Below, one piece after another: positions 44,932 to 54,164 of a stretch of DNA of 64,000 bases. Under the pieces are notes generated by a model. That model was not told where the DNA came from. It saw only the letters and a list, made by a program, of their open reading frames with translations, and ran no database searches. Position numbers and translations under genes: made by a program. The stretch comes from Chryseobacterium sp. YIM B08800. Lineage in GTDB: Bacteria; Bacteroidota; Bacteroidia; Flavobacteriales; Weeksellaceae. Position 1 is the first letter of the stretch. Each line of letters opens with the position of its first letter. Location: the NCBI RefSeq assembly GCF_026163565.1, contig NZ_JAPDKN010000011.1, positions 62,001-126,000 on the forward strand, in the 5' to 3' direction.

Positions 44932-45495
44932 TTATTTTGTGGAACGTATTAACTCTACAGAGAATTTTGCCATGCAATTGCCGATTGCAATAGTTCTGGT
45001 ACCTTTTATTTTAGTATCTGAAATATCATTAAGCAAAACATTCATGTCTACCTGCTTTTTTGCGGTGGAGTCTGTTTTGAAATTAAGTTTGATTTCGTTA
45101 TTCTCAAATTTCCCTGAATATAATCTGACTAAATTATTATTGTTAATGATTTTTGTAAATAACTGTATAGAATCGCTGTCGAATTCCCAAGTATCGGTTC
45201 GCTGATCTCCTACAACGTAGTCACTGCAATTAGATTCTGTGCAGATTACTTTTCCTATCCAGTCACCGGAAATTTCATCAGACCATTTTACAATTTTTAT
45301 AGAATCTGAGTTTTTATGATTAAAAATACTGTCTCTCATTTTTAATAGAGATTGGTATTCGGCTTCTTTTTGTGCAAATAATTTTTCTTTATTCAGTAAT
45401 TCCTTTTCTCTCAGAGTCAAATCGTCTGCTTTGTCTTTGTTGTCGCAGCTGAAAAGTAGAAATAAGAAGGAAATTAAGAGTATTGAATTTTTCAT
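44932..45495 (-). CDS. Hypothetical lipoprotein, 187 aa
   Basis: Lipobox FLLFSC (Cys17). A helical, coiled-coil-like stretch follows (LREKELLNKEKLFAQKEAEYQ), then a beta-rich domain with WSDEISGDWIGKVICTESNC and GTRTIAIGNCMAKF. Function unknown. It lies 6 nt before the antiporter gene on the same strand and is probably cotranscribed. Confidence 0.7.
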   Translation of the reverse strand: MKNSILLISFLFLLFSCDNKDKADDLTLREKELLNKEKLFAQKEAEYQSLLKMRDSIFNHKNSDSIKIVKWSDEISGDWIGKVICTESNCSDYVVGDQRTDTWEFDSDSIQLFTKIINNNNLVRLYSGKFENNEIKLNFKTDSTAKKQVDMNVLLNDISDTKIKGTRTIAIGNCMAKFSVELIRSTK

Positions 45496-45642
45496 AAAAA
45501 TAAGTTGTAGCCTAAATATACAAAAAAATATAAATAGCTTCGAGCCCTATTTCTGGAATCTAATAATTTGAAAAGATGAAAATTGAGGTCTTAACGTTTA
45601 TTTTTAGCGGTTTTATACTTTGAAAAGCTTAAAAAAAACACA

Positions 45643-45674
45643 TAAAAAAAGCTCCCTGAAATAGAGAGCTTTTT
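45643..45674 (-). terminator. Terminator after tRNA-Glu
   Basis: Minus-strand stem AAAAAGCTCTC/GGGAGCTTTTT with a T-run, directly downstream of the tRNA. Confidence 0.8.
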
Positions 45675-45748
45675 GGTAGTCTATAGGAGAATCGAACTCC
45701 TGTTGCAAGGATGAAAACCTTGAGTCCTGACCACTAGACGAATAGACC
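45674..45748 (-). tRNA. tRNA-Glu (anticodon TTC), divergent copy with encoded CCA
   Basis: The cloverleaf is complete: acceptor GGTCTAT/ATAGACT, anticodon stem CAAGG/CCTTG with loop TTTTCAT (anticodon TTC), T arm with GGAGTTCGATTCTCC, discriminator A and an encoded CCA. It differs clearly in acceptor and anticodon stems from the four array copies, which lack CCA. Confidence 0.93.
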
Positions 45749-45803
45749 AAATTTTGAGGTTGCAAAAGTATAAATAAACTTTTAAACTTCAAAATTATAA
45801 TGT

Positions 45804-47099
45804 TTATTTAAAATTCTTCTGAATAACGGTGTTTTTTATCCCTTTGGCTTCCAGATCTTTTTGAAGTTTCACTGCATCTTCTAAGGTGTAAACTTTTCCG
45901 TACGTGTAGTAGAACATTCCGTTAGATTTGTTTCTGTCTACGTCTTTCAGAGTTTGAAGGATGAAAGAATTTGCACTTAATTTATCTTTTCCTACATATA
46001 CCTCGATGTTGTAATAACCAATGCTCAATTTTTGGTTTGGCATAAATCCTACCGCATAAGAATTTCTGAATCCTGCATCTTTAGCTGTTTTAAGATTGAT
46101 ATCTTTCACAGATGCCATATTGGTCACTCCATAATAGTATTTATACAATCCGTTTTCTTTGATAGGAAGAATGTAATTCAATCCTTTCAATTCAGGATCT
46201 CCATCGTTGTATTTTACAGGCATTGTCATTAGTAAAATTCTGAAGTCATTTTTCAATGCAACTTCTGCCGGTTTTTCTGGCTCAGGCTTTTTAGTAATCA
46301 CTTGCGCTCCGGTTTTTCTATCGACTGCTTTTTTGTATTCAATAATTGCTTTATAAATATTTTCTGCTGTTTCCTCTTGTCCTTTTTCAGAATTTAAGAA
46401 TGCTGCATCTTCATAGTTATTTACAAATCCTGTTTCAATAAGAATAGAGGGCATCGCACTTCTTCTTAAGATGTGTAGATTTTCCTGTTTTACACCACGA
46501 GAAAAACGACCGCTCTTTTCAAAGTTTCCTTCCACAAAGCTTCCTACAATTAAGCTGTTTTCAAGATATTTACTTTGCTGTAATTTTAGGGCAATCAAAG
46601 ATTCTGGTGAAGATGGATCATAAGAGGCAAAAGTTTCTTTATCTTTTTCATCAAGATAAATCACGCTGTTTTCTTGCTTTGCCACTTCCAGGTTTTCTCT
46701 GTTTTGAGCAGGTCCCTGTACGAAAGTTTCGGTTCCTCTGGCTGTTGCAGAACGACTTGGCGAAGAATTTACGTGTACAGAGATAAATAAATCTGCTTTG
46801 CTTCGGTTGGCGGTGTTGGTTCTGTCTGTTAAAGAAGGATATTCGTCTATTTTTCGGGTATAAATAACTTTAAACTCTTTGTTTTTCTCAAGCATTGCTC
46901 CTAATTTCAGAACAATTCCCAACGTAACATGTTTCTCCTGAACAAGACCAAGATCCGGGTAATTTCTGTTAGCTCCGTTATCGCTTCCTCCATGCCCTGC
47001 ATCCAAAACTACAGTGAATTTTTTTTGTGCAAAAGTAAAAGAGGAGAAGAATATCAGTAGAAATGCTAAAATTGTTTTAAAATTTAGTTTGTACATCAT
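45804..47099 (-). CDS. N-acetylmuramoyl-L-alanine amidase
   Basis: A 431-residue exported amidase that cleaves the stem peptide from muramic acid in peptidoglycan. A signal peptide (about 1-24) is followed by an Amidase_3 domain with the zinc ligands in VLDAGHGGSDNGANR, the catalytic Glu region and VHVNSSPS, and SILIETGFVNN. A middle linker and a C-terminal ~40 residues of SPOR-like character (YTYGKVYTLEDAVKLQKDLEA) follow. It is divergent from lptD, 49 nt away, so both share a promoter region. Confidence 0.94.
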   Translation of the reverse strand: MMYKLNFKTILAFLLIFFSSFTFAQKKFTVVLDAGHGGSDNGANRNYPDLGLVQEKHVTLGIVLKLGAMLEKNKEFKVIYTRKIDEYPSLTDRTNTANRSKADLFISVHVNSSPSRSATARGTETFVQGPAQNRENLEVAKQENSVIYLDEKDKETFASYDPSSPESLIALKLQQSKYLENSLIVGSFVEGNFEKSGRFSRGVKQENLHILRRSAMPSILIETGFVNNYEDAAFLNSEKGQEETAENIYKAIIEYKKAVDRKTGAQVITKKPEPEKPAEVALKNDFRILLMTMPVKYNDGDPELKGLNYILPIKENGLYKYYYGVTNMASVKDINLKTAKDAGFRNSYAVGFMPNQKLSIGYYNIEVYVGKDKLSANSFILQTLKDVDRNKSNGMFYYTYGKVYTLEDAVKLQKDLEAKGIKNTVIQKNFK

Positions 47100-47148
47100 A
47101 CAGTTATAAAAATTATATTAATTTTGAGCCAAATTATACAGAACAAAA

Positions 47149-49737
47149 TTGGACAAAACCGTCTTCAAAAATATATTACAAATTTTAATTATCCTAATTT
47201 TTAACAGTTTTTTAGCACAGGAAGGTCCTAAAAAAGTAGTTAAAGCTACGGTAATTAATGATACTATTTCCAAAAAGGATACCATTGCTGCTCCCAAAGA
47301 ATCTTTAGACGCTGTGGTAGATTATAAAGCTGATGATATTCGTAGAGATGTTCAGAAAAAAATGATTTATCTGAATAAAAATGCTCAGGTAAAATATCAG
47401 GATATGCAAATCGATGCAGATTACATCTCGATCGATGAAGACAAAAATTTAATTTTCGCCCGTGGAAAATTAGATTCTTTAGGAAAAGTCTTTGAGCTTG
47501 CACAGGTAAATCAGGCTGGGAAAAAGTATGAAGTAGAGAGCTTTAATTATAATACGAAAACCAGAGAGGCAATTGCCTACAACGCAAGAACCGAAGAAAG
47601 TGAAGGCTTAATTGTTGCCGATAAAACCAAAAAGTACAACGATTCTGTTTTTGTCATGAGGCATGCAGAATTTACGACAGATAGTTATTATATTGACAAA
47701 AAAGATACAAGACCCGATTATCACCTTTTGGCATCTTACATCAAAATGCAGAAGGGAAAAGAAAGCTCAACCTTAATTGTAGGTCCTGCACAAATGTATA
47801 TCGAAGACGTTCCGACTCCTTTGATTTTACCTTTTGCTATTTTACCTTTTTCAAGTAAAAGATCCGCAGGAATTTTGATTCCAAGTTTTGGAGAAAGAGA
47901 AGATGTAGGTTTTTTCCTGAATGGAATAGGGTATTACCAGCCAATTGGGGAACATTTCGATTTAAAAGTTCTTGCAGATATCTATACAAAAGGAAGCTGG
48001 ACGGTAAGACCAGAAATGAATTATCTTAAAAAATATCGATATTCAGGAAATTTCTCGGCAGACATCGGAAGTACCGTTCGTGGTATTAAAGGTCTTGATA
48101 ATTACAGCAAAACAGGAACATACAGAATTGCTTGGAGGCACACTCAAGATACAAAAGCAAATCCTTTTCTTACATTTTCTGCATCCGTAGATGTTACGAG
48201 CCAGACGTTTTACAACAACACGGTGAACAACAACTATATCATGGATCAGAGTGTTTTGAAAACTCAGCAGAACTCAACATTGACGCTTACCAAAAGGTTT
48301 TTGAAACTTCCGGCTACGATTACAGGAACGGCTTCTTATTCTCAGAATTTTGCTACAGGATTGGCAGATTTACGTTTGCCACAAATGAACGTTGCGATTA
48401 ATCAGTTTTATCTATTTAAATCTAAAACCGGGGTAAGATCTGGTTTGCTAGAAAATATTACAGTGAATACGGGTTTAAATTTATCAAACTTTGTAAGCAC
48501 AGAAGAAGGAGAATTATTTACCGATGCAATGTGGGATAAAATGCAGACCGGTTTGAAAAATAATATCGCATTAGGAACCAACACAACTTTTGCAAAGTAT
48601 TTTACTTTCAGTTTAGGAGCTACAATTGATAATGCTTTAACGACAAAAACGCTTACCAAATATTACGATCCAATACAAAATATAGAGGTTGACCAGATCA
48701 ACAAGCAAATTGCGGGATACAGTATTTTTTCTACTACAGCAAGTATTCAGACTCAATTGTATGGACAGGCAAATTTCAAAAAAGGATCTACAATACAGGC
48801 AATAAGACACATGATGACGCCAAGTATTGGTTTCACTTACTCCCCTGATTTTGGTGGTGAACAGTTTGGATATTTTAAGAATTTCTATAATGCCAATGGA
48901 GCTTTAACGCCTTATTCTATTTTTGATAAAGGAATTGTGGGTTCGCCAACAACAGGAATGGTGGGAGCTTTAAATTATAATATAGGTAACAATATCGAAA
49001 TGAAGGTAAGATCTAAAAGCGATTCTACCGGAGTGAAAAAAATGAAGATTTTTGAATCTTTAAACGTAAGCGGAAACTATAATTTTGCTGCAAAAAGCCA
49101 CCCTTGGTCGATTATTTCTGTGAACGGACAATCTTCTTTCTTTGATAATAAGTTAAGCGTAAATACAAGTTTAACGATTGAACCTTATAAAATTTTATTT
49201 GCTCCGGGATCAGATACCGGAATCAGAACGGAAGATTTCGGATCTTTTAGCGTACAAGGTTTCAATGTGCAGGTTTCTTATCCTTTAAGCAATGAATTGT
49301 TTGGTGAGAAAAAAGATTACGCCAAAACCTATTCGCAAAAAGGGGAAATCAGAAATGAAAATTATTTCTTTGATGATGATAATTATGCCCATTTTGAGCA
49401 AGCCTGGACTTTAAATGTGAATGCCAATTACCAATATTCTAGAAACTTAACGAGAACAGCAACCAAAATGGCTTCCATTGGTTTAGATGGAAGTGTAAAG
49501 CTTACTCCATACTGGAATATCAACGGTAGTACGCATTACGATATGGTGACCAAAGAATTGGCTTATACAAGAATCGGCTTCTCAAGAGATCAGCGAAGTT
49601 TTACGATTAATTTTAACTGGGTACCTTTTGGTCAGTATAAAGTTTATGATTTCTTTATCGGTATTAAGGCAAATATATTAAGCGATGCATTGAAGTATAA
49701 AGACAGAAGTTTTACTCAGCCTAATGCACCTTTCTAA
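47149..49737 (+). CDS. lptD: LPS-assembly protein LptD (Bacteroidota type)
   Basis: 862 residues, TTG start, signal peptide ending FLAQ. The N-terminal ~180 residues have the LptA/OstA-like repeat (IYLNKNAQVKYQDMQIDADYI, FARGKLDSLGKVFELAQV) that carries LPS across the periplasm. The C-terminal barrel begins near IPSFGEREDVGFFLNGIGYY and runs to the end (YDFFIGIKANILSDALKYKD). It inserts LPS into the outer leaflet. The adjacent divergent amidase and downstream ridA are the usual flavobacterial neighbours. Confidence 0.87.
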   Translation: MDKTVFKNILQILIILIFNSFLAQEGPKKVVKATVINDTISKKDTIAAPKESLDAVVDYKADDIRRDVQKKMIYLNKNAQVKYQDMQIDADYISIDEDKNLIFARGKLDSLGKVFELAQVNQAGKKYEVESFNYNTKTREAIAYNARTEESEGLIVADKTKKYNDSVFVMRHAEFTTDSYYIDKKDTRPDYHLLASYIKMQKGKESSTLIVGPAQMYIEDVPTPLILPFAILPFSSKRSAGILIPSFGEREDVGFFLNGIGYYQPIGEHFDLKVLADIYTKGSWTVRPEMNYLKKYRYSGNFSADIGSTVRGIKGLDNYSKTGTYRIAWRHTQDTKANPFLTFSASVDVTSQTFYNNTVNNNYIMDQSVLKTQQNSTLTLTKRFLKLPATITGTASYSQNFATGLADLRLPQMNVAINQFYLFKSKTGVRSGLLENITVNTGLNLSNFVSTEEGELFTDAMWDKMQTGLKNNIALGTNTTFAKYFTFSLGATIDNALTTKTLTKYYDPIQNIEVDQINKQIAGYSIFSTTASIQTQLYGQANFKKGSTIQAIRHMMTPSIGFTYSPDFGGEQFGYFKNFYNANGALTPYSIFDKGIVGSPTTGMVGALNYNIGNNIEMKVRSKSDSTGVKKMKIFESLNVSGNYNFAAKSHPWSIISVNGQSSFFDNKLSVNTSLTIEPYKILFAPGSDTGIRTEDFGSFSVQGFNVQVSYPLSNELFGEKKDYAKTYSQKGEIRNENYFFDDDNYAHFEQAWTLNVNANYQYSRNLTRTATKMASIGLDGSVKLTPYWNINGSTHYDMVTKELAYTRIGFSRDQRSFTINFNWVPFGQYKVYDFFIGIKANILSDALKYKDRSFTQPNAPF

Positions 49738-49765
49738 AGTCATACTGATTTTACAATATAAATTT

Positions 49766-49773
49766 TATCTTTG
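49766..49773 (+). promoter_or_regulatory. -7 box of ridA
   Basis: TATCTTTG matches TAnnTTTG, 73 nt before the ATG. The -33 element is not clear. Confidence 0.5.
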
Positions 49774-49846
49774 CACCCAAAATAAACTATAATCAAATCG
49801 TGAATAAACGGTTTGGTATGATTTTTTAAAGTAAATAAATCTATAT

Positions 49847-50227
49847 ATGAAGACAATAATCAACACAGTGAATGCTCCTGCAGCTATCGGTCCTTATTCT
49901 CAGGCAAATCTTGCCAACGGAGTTTTGTATATCTCTGGTCAGATTCCTGTAGATCCTGCAACGGGTAAACTGGTAGAAGGAATTGAAAAGGAAACACATC
50001 AGGTAATGAAAAACCTTGAAGCGATCCTTACAGAAGCAGGGATGACGTTTAAAAATGTGGTTAAAGCAACAATCTTCCTTAAAAGCATGGATGATTTTGC
50101 AGTGATGAATGATATTTATGCATCATATCTTGATGCTGAAAGCTTCCCGGCTCGCGAAACTGTACAGGTTTCTTGTTTGCCAAAGAATGTTGATATCGAA
50201 ATTTCTATGATTGCACATCAGGATTAA
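49847..50227 (+). CDS. ridA: RidA family 2-iminobutanoate/2-iminopropanoate deaminase
   Basis: A 126-residue small trimeric enzyme that hydrolyses reactive enamine/imine intermediates released by PLP enzymes. Motifs are AIGPYSQANLANGVLYISGQ near the start, KNVVKATIFLKSMDDF, the conserved Arg in PARETVQVSCLPKNVDIEI. The next gene overlaps by one base, so the two are translationally coupled. Confidence 0.96.
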   Translation: MKTIINTVNAPAAIGPYSQANLANGVLYISGQIPVDPATGKLVEGIEKETHQVMKNLEAILTEAGMTFKNVVKATIFLKSMDDFAVMNDIYASYLDAESFPARETVQVSCLPKNVDIEISMIAHQD

Positions 50228-50679
50228 TGAATTTTTTAAGAAATACATTTGCAGTTTTGGTAGGTCTTGTGATTGCAGGGCTTATTATCACTCTTGGTAT
50301 AAGGGCTTTTCCAAAGTGGGTTACCTTTGATGCTTTTGCTCCGTTTGAGCATTGGCAAAGATTTTTAGAAAGCATGAAAAATAATGATGCCTTCTTTGGC
50401 TTTCTGCTTTTTATTTCAGGATTAGGAACTACCGTGGGAGGAGTTGTTACCGCCATGATTGTAAAATATGCAAAAGTAGCTTACGCAATTCTTATTGGTT
50501 TCATCATGCTTTTTATAGCGATGCTTGATGTCATCATTCTTCCTTATCATCCTACATTTTATAAAATTTCTATTTTCTTGGTCTTTTTTCCTTTTGCCTG
50601 GATGGGAGGTAAGATCGTAGAAGTAATTTATGAAAGAAATAAGAAGAAAAGAATTGCTGAAAAAATGAATAAAAAGTAA
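50227..50679 (+). CDS. Conserved hypothetical membrane protein, 150 aa
   Basis: A small inner-membrane protein with four predicted hydrophobic segments (about 7-27, 58-78, 85-107, 115-137) and a basic C-terminus (RNKKKRIAEKMNKK). The start codon overlaps the ridA stop by one base. Function unknown; similar proteins exist in Flavobacteriia as far as I recall. Confidence 0.75.
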   Translation: MNFLRNTFAVLVGLVIAGLIITLGIRAFPKWVTFDAFAPFEHWQRFLESMKNNDAFFGFLLFISGLGTTVGGVVTAMIVKYAKVAYAILIGFIMLFIAMLDVIILPYHPTFYKISIFLVFFPFAWMGGKIVEVIYERNKKKRIAEKMNKK

Positions 50680-50692
50680 TCTTTTAAAACAT

Positions 50693-50732
50693 AAAAAAAG
50701 CGCTGTAGATTTAAAATTTGCAACGCTTTTTT
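50693..50732. terminator. Bidirectional terminator between the ridA operon and htrA
   Basis: A long stem AAAAAAGCG...CGCTTTTTT with further pairing inside (TGTAGATTT...AATTTGCA) and T-runs on both sides. It serves both convergent genes. Confidence 0.85.
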
Positions 50733-50750
50733 GTTTAATATTTTTTTCTA

Positions 50751-52280
50751 CTAAGGCATTTTAAATCCTCTTTGATAGCCTCTTCCGTAATCATCCATAT
50801 ATTTTATCTGGCCTGTTCCGGTGAATTTATTTAATAAGTTTTCTACATCTTTCTGAGAATTTACAGGCTTCCCGTTAATTTCAGTAATGATATAGCCGTC
50901 TACGATACCTGCCTTAGCGATTTCGCTTCCTTCCACTACATTTTTAGCAACAACTCCGCTGGTTAATCCATAGTAAGCTTTCGTTCTGTCATCCAGACTT
51001 TGGAAATCTGCACCAATTTTTTCAGTGACGCTCAGATCAGCTTTTGTTCTTGCAGAAGTTCCGCCTTTTTGATCTTTTAAAGTAACTGTTGCGGTTGTTT
51101 CTTTTCCGTTTCTTGTGTAAGTTACCTGTACTTTATCACCTGGTCTTTTGCTTCCGATAGCAACAGAAAGGTCTGCAAAATCTGTAATATTTACACCATC
51201 AATTTTAGTAATGATGTCTCCAACTTTCATTCCTGCATCTTGTGCTCCGCTGTTATCCGGAAGTCCTATAATATAAACACCAGAGCCTGGTTTTATATTA
51301 GTTTTCTTTTCTTGGTTATAAAAAGCAACTTGCTGATCATTAGATAAGTCTAAAGAATTTACCCCTAAGAAACCTCTCTGTACAATACCAAATTTCTTAA
51401 TATCCTCGATGATCTTTCTTGCCAAATTCGCCGGAACAGCAAATCCGTATCCCTGATAATACCCGTTTGTAGATGAAATTGCTGAGTTGATTCCAATTAA
51501 ATCTCCATTTACATTCACCAATGCTCCTCCTGAGTTTCCAGGATTAATTGCGGCATCGGTTTGTATAAAACTCTCAATAGGATTGGTAGCTTTTCCTTGT
51601 CCGCTCAGAATTCCTATTCCTCTTCCTTTGGCAGAAATAATTCCTGCTGTAACGGTAGAGTTCAATCCAAGTGGGTTACCTACAGCCAAAACCCATTGCC
51701 CAACTTCAACGTTATCAGAATTAGCAAAGTTTAAGAATGGTAATCCTTTCTCTTCGATTTTCAGTAATGAAATGTCGGTGTTTGGATCGGTTCCTACCAA
51801 AGTTGCGATATAAGATTTTTTATTGCTTAAAACAACTTCAAGCTTATTTGCTCCTGCTACAACATGGTTGTTTGAAATAATATATCCATCCGGAGAAATA
51901 ATCACTCCAGATCCTAAACCTGAAGGCATATTTTCTGGTGCTTGTTGTTGCTGTCTCTGTCTTTGTTGACCTTTTCCTCCAAAAGGATCACCAAAAAAGA
52001 AATCAAACAAATCCTGTTCAGAAGCTCTGCTTGATGCTCTGTTCTGATAATTTTTAATCGTTACCACAGCCGGAACCGTAGTTTTAGATGCTTTTACAAA
52101 ATCGTCACCTACAGTTGCGGTATTCATTCCCACAAATGAAGCGTTGGTAGATTTTGTAAAATAAGATTGGTCACCGTTATTAGAGTCGTGACTTAGATAT
52201 TGTTGTACGCCAACGGTAGTAGCTCCTGAGAGAACCCCTACAACAGCAAATGGTAAAAGTTTTTTAAAAGTACTCTTCAT
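50751..52280 (-). CDS. htrA: Do-like serine protease/chaperone (HtrA/DegP family)
   Basis: A 509-residue periplasmic quality-control protease. An N-terminal membrane/signal segment is followed by a Gln-rich insert (GKGQQRQRQQQQAPEN near residue 100), then the trypsin-like domain with His in ISNNHVVAGA, Asp in NTDISLLK and Ser in NPGNSGGALVN. Two PDZ domains follow: about 290-385 (GFLGVNSLDL, GDIITKIDG) and about 425-500 (GVVAKNVVEGSEIAKAG). It is monocistronic. The -7 box TAAATTTG lies 39 nt upstream of the ATG. Confidence 0.95.
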   Translation of the reverse strand: MKSTFKKLLPFAVVGVLSGATTVGVQQYLSHDSNNGDQSYFTKSTNASFVGMNTATVGDDFVKASKTTVPAVVTIKNYQNRASSRASEQDLFDFFFGDPFGGKGQQRQRQQQQAPENMPSGLGSGVIISPDGYIISNNHVVAGANKLEVVLSNKKSYIATLVGTDPNTDISLLKIEEKGLPFLNFANSDNVEVGQWVLAVGNPLGLNSTVTAGIISAKGRGIGILSGQGKATNPIESFIQTDAAINPGNSGGALVNVNGDLIGINSAISSTNGYYQGYGFAVPANLARKIIEDIKKFGIVQRGFLGVNSLDLSNDQQVAFYNQEKKTNIKPGSGVYIIGLPDNSGAQDAGMKVGDIITKIDGVNITDFADLSVAIGSKRPGDKVQVTYTRNGKETTATVTLKDQKGGTSARTKADLSVTEKIGADFQSLDDRTKAYYGLTSGVVAKNVVEGSEIAKAGIVDGYIITEINGKPVNSQKDVENLLNKFTGTGQIKYMDDYGRGYQRGFKMP

Positions 52281-52318
52281 TGTATGTCTTCTTTGTTTGA
52301 TTGTTATTTTATCTTACA

Positions 52319-52326
52319 CAAATTTA
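52319..52326 (-). promoter_or_regulatory. -7 box of htrA
   Basis: On the minus strand TAAATTTG, a full match to TAnnTTTG, 38 nt before the ATG. Confidence 0.55.
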
Positions 52327-52560
52327 ATGCTAAATATGTATGTAAATAATCTTAAGTGTTTCACTTTTAACTAAAATTTAACGACAATTATACCATTTTA
52401 TAGTTTATGTAATAATTATCGAATAAGTTTAACACTGCTTAAAAAATTATTAAAGACAAAATGTCAGAAGTTAGATTATTAAACCAGTCAAAAAGTTAAA
52501 TGTAAATTAATTTGATAAGAAGGTGTTTTATGTCATATAAATCAAATTTGAAAAATTGAC

Positions 52561-52568
52561 TATCTTTG
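52561..52568 (+). promoter_or_regulatory. -7 box of trhO
   Basis: TATCTTTG, a full match to TAnnTTTG, 34 nt before the ATG. Confidence 0.55.
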
Positions 52569-52602
52569 CAAAAATAATTTTCTCACTTAAACCGTTTATA
52601 GC

Positions 52603-53958
52603 ATGCAACTGTATAACACCTTAAGCGCAGAAGAAAGAGCTCAACTTATTGATGAAGCTGGTAAGCAACGCCTTACTTTGTCTTTCTATGCGTATGCCAA
52701 AATTGAAAATCCCAAAAAATTTCGCAACGACTTATTTATAGCCTGGAATGCACTCGATGCATTGGGTCGTATCTATGTTGCCCATGAAGGAATTAATGCT
52801 CAAATGAGTATCCCTGCAGATTATTTGGAAGATTTTCGAAATACGCTGGAAGTCTATGATTTTATGAAAGGAATTCGTCTTAACGTAGCCGTAGAGCAAG
52901 ACAACCATTCTTTCTTAAAATTAACGATTAAGGTAAGACATAAAATTGTTGCCGATGGTTTGAATGATGATACTTTTGATGTTACCAATAAAGGAATTCA
53001 CTTAAAAGCACAAGAGTTTAATAATTTATTGGAAGACCCCAATACCATTGTAGTAGATTTTAGAAACCATTACGAAAGTGAAGTCGGACATTTTGAAGGG
53101 GCGATTACTCCGGATGTGGAAAACTTCAGAGAAAGCTTGCCCATTATCAACGAGCAGCTTCAGGATTTTAAAGAGGATAAAAATCTTTTGATGTATTGTA
53201 CGGGCGGAATTCGTTGCGAAAAAGCGAGCGCTTATTTCAAACATCAAGGTTTTAAAAATGTTTTCCAGTTAGAAGGAGGGATTATTGAATATACCCGTCA
53301 AATCAAGGAAGAAAATATTGAGAGTAAGTTTATTGGTAAAAACTTTGTGTTTGATCATAGATTAGGAGAAAGAATTACTGACGATATTATTTCTCAGTGT
53401 CACCAATGTGGAAAACCTTGTGATAATCACACTAACTGTGCTAATGATGCTTGTCATTTATTATTTATACAATGTGATGATTGTAAAACGGCGATGGAAA
53501 ACTGTTGTTCTACAGAATGTTTAGAAATAACCCATTTGCCTGTTGAAGAGCAAGTGACATTAAGAAAAGGATTGCAGGTTGGAAATAAAGTCTTCAGAAA
53601 AGGAAAATCTGATGCTTTAACCTTTAAAAAGTCAGGTGATTTGCCAAATAAACCTTTAGCAAAAGTTGATTCTAAAAATATTCGTCAGAAAATTGCCGTT
53701 AAAAAAACATTGATTGGGAAAGCCGAACATTACTATACAAAATCAAAGATTGCACAATTTTTAATTGAAAATAATGAAGTTTCAGTTGGTGATAAAGTTT
53801 TAATCTCTGGTCCTACTACAGGTGAACAGGAAATTACAATTACAGAAATGTTTGTTGATGGAAGCTCTTGCGAAATAGCACAAACAGGGGATCAAATTAC
53901 TTTTGAACTTCCGTTCAGAGTTCGTTTGTCAGATAAAATATATAAAATTTTAGGATAG
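52603..53958 (+). CDS. trhO: tRNA uridine(34) hydroxylase TrhO with extra C-terminal domain
   Basis: A 451-residue rhodanese-type protein that makes 5-hydroxyuridine at tRNA position 34, using oxygen. The N-terminal acylphosphatase-like domain (YVAHEGINAQMSIP) is followed by a rhodanese domain with the active Cys199 in MYCTGGIRCEKA, then a Cys-rich zinc-type segment (CHQCGKPCDNHTNC, CDDCKTAMENCC). Typical family length is about 350. Here about 85 more residues (from about 368) contain GKAEHYYTKSKIAQF and VGDKVLISGPTTGEQE, which resemble the C-terminal beta-barrel of U32 peptidase-family proteins. Confidence 0.9.
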   Translation: MQLYNTLSAEERAQLIDEAGKQRLTLSFYAYAKIENPKKFRNDLFIAWNALDALGRIYVAHEGINAQMSIPADYLEDFRNTLEVYDFMKGIRLNVAVEQDNHSFLKLTIKVRHKIVADGLNDDTFDVTNKGIHLKAQEFNNLLEDPNTIVVDFRNHYESEVGHFEGAITPDVENFRESLPIINEQLQDFKEDKNLLMYCTGGIRCEKASAYFKHQGFKNVFQLEGGIIEYTRQIKEENIESKFIGKNFVFDHRLGERITDDIISQCHQCGKPCDNHTNCANDACHLLFIQCDDCKTAMENCCSTECLEITHLPVEEQVTLRKGLQVGNKVFRKGKSDALTFKKSGDLPNKPLAKVDSKNIRQKIAVKKTLIGKAEHYYTKSKIAQFLIENNEVSVGDKVLISGPTTGEQEITITEMFVDGSSCEIAQTGDQITFELPFRVRLSDKIYKILG

Positions 53959-53983
53959 TTCATTCTTAGATTTATGATGATAT

Positions 53984-54018
53984 AAGGTTGCGCTCCTCCG
54001 GAGCGCAACCTTTTTTTT
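53984..54018 (+). terminator. Terminator of trhO
   Basis: A 13-bp stem AAGGTTGCGCTCC with its complement, loop TCC, followed by eight T. Its GCGCTCC core recurs in the palindrome at 54097. Confidence 0.88.
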
Positions 54019-54043
54019 GCTGAATTAAATTAAATGTCGTTAG

Positions 54044-54113
54044 AAAACTCCGTAGGAGTTTTATCTGTGTAGAATAAAGTATTATGGCTAAATTTTGCGC
54101 TCCTTAGGAGCGC
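54044..54113. repeat. Two GC-containing palindromes of the GCGCTCC type
   Basis: AAAACTCC-GTA-GGAGTTTT at 54044-54062 and GCGCTCCT-T-AGGAGCGC at 54097-54113. The GCGCTCC arm is also in the trhO terminator. This looks like an intergenic REP-type cluster. Confidence 0.6.
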
Positions 54114-54164
54114 TATCTCTTTAGCAGTCTTAATTCTATAACGTTATTTTTTATAAATTTGAAA

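Larger units (their letters stand above)
45496..45803. other. Intergenic region with tRNA-Glu and terminator
   Basis: 308 bp. Apart from the tRNA gene and the terminator listed next, nothing further is seen. Confidence 0.6.
52281..52602. other. Divergent promoter region of htrA and trhO
   Basis: 322 bp, very AT-rich. It holds the two -7 boxes listed next. No ORF or further structure is seen. Confidence 0.6.
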
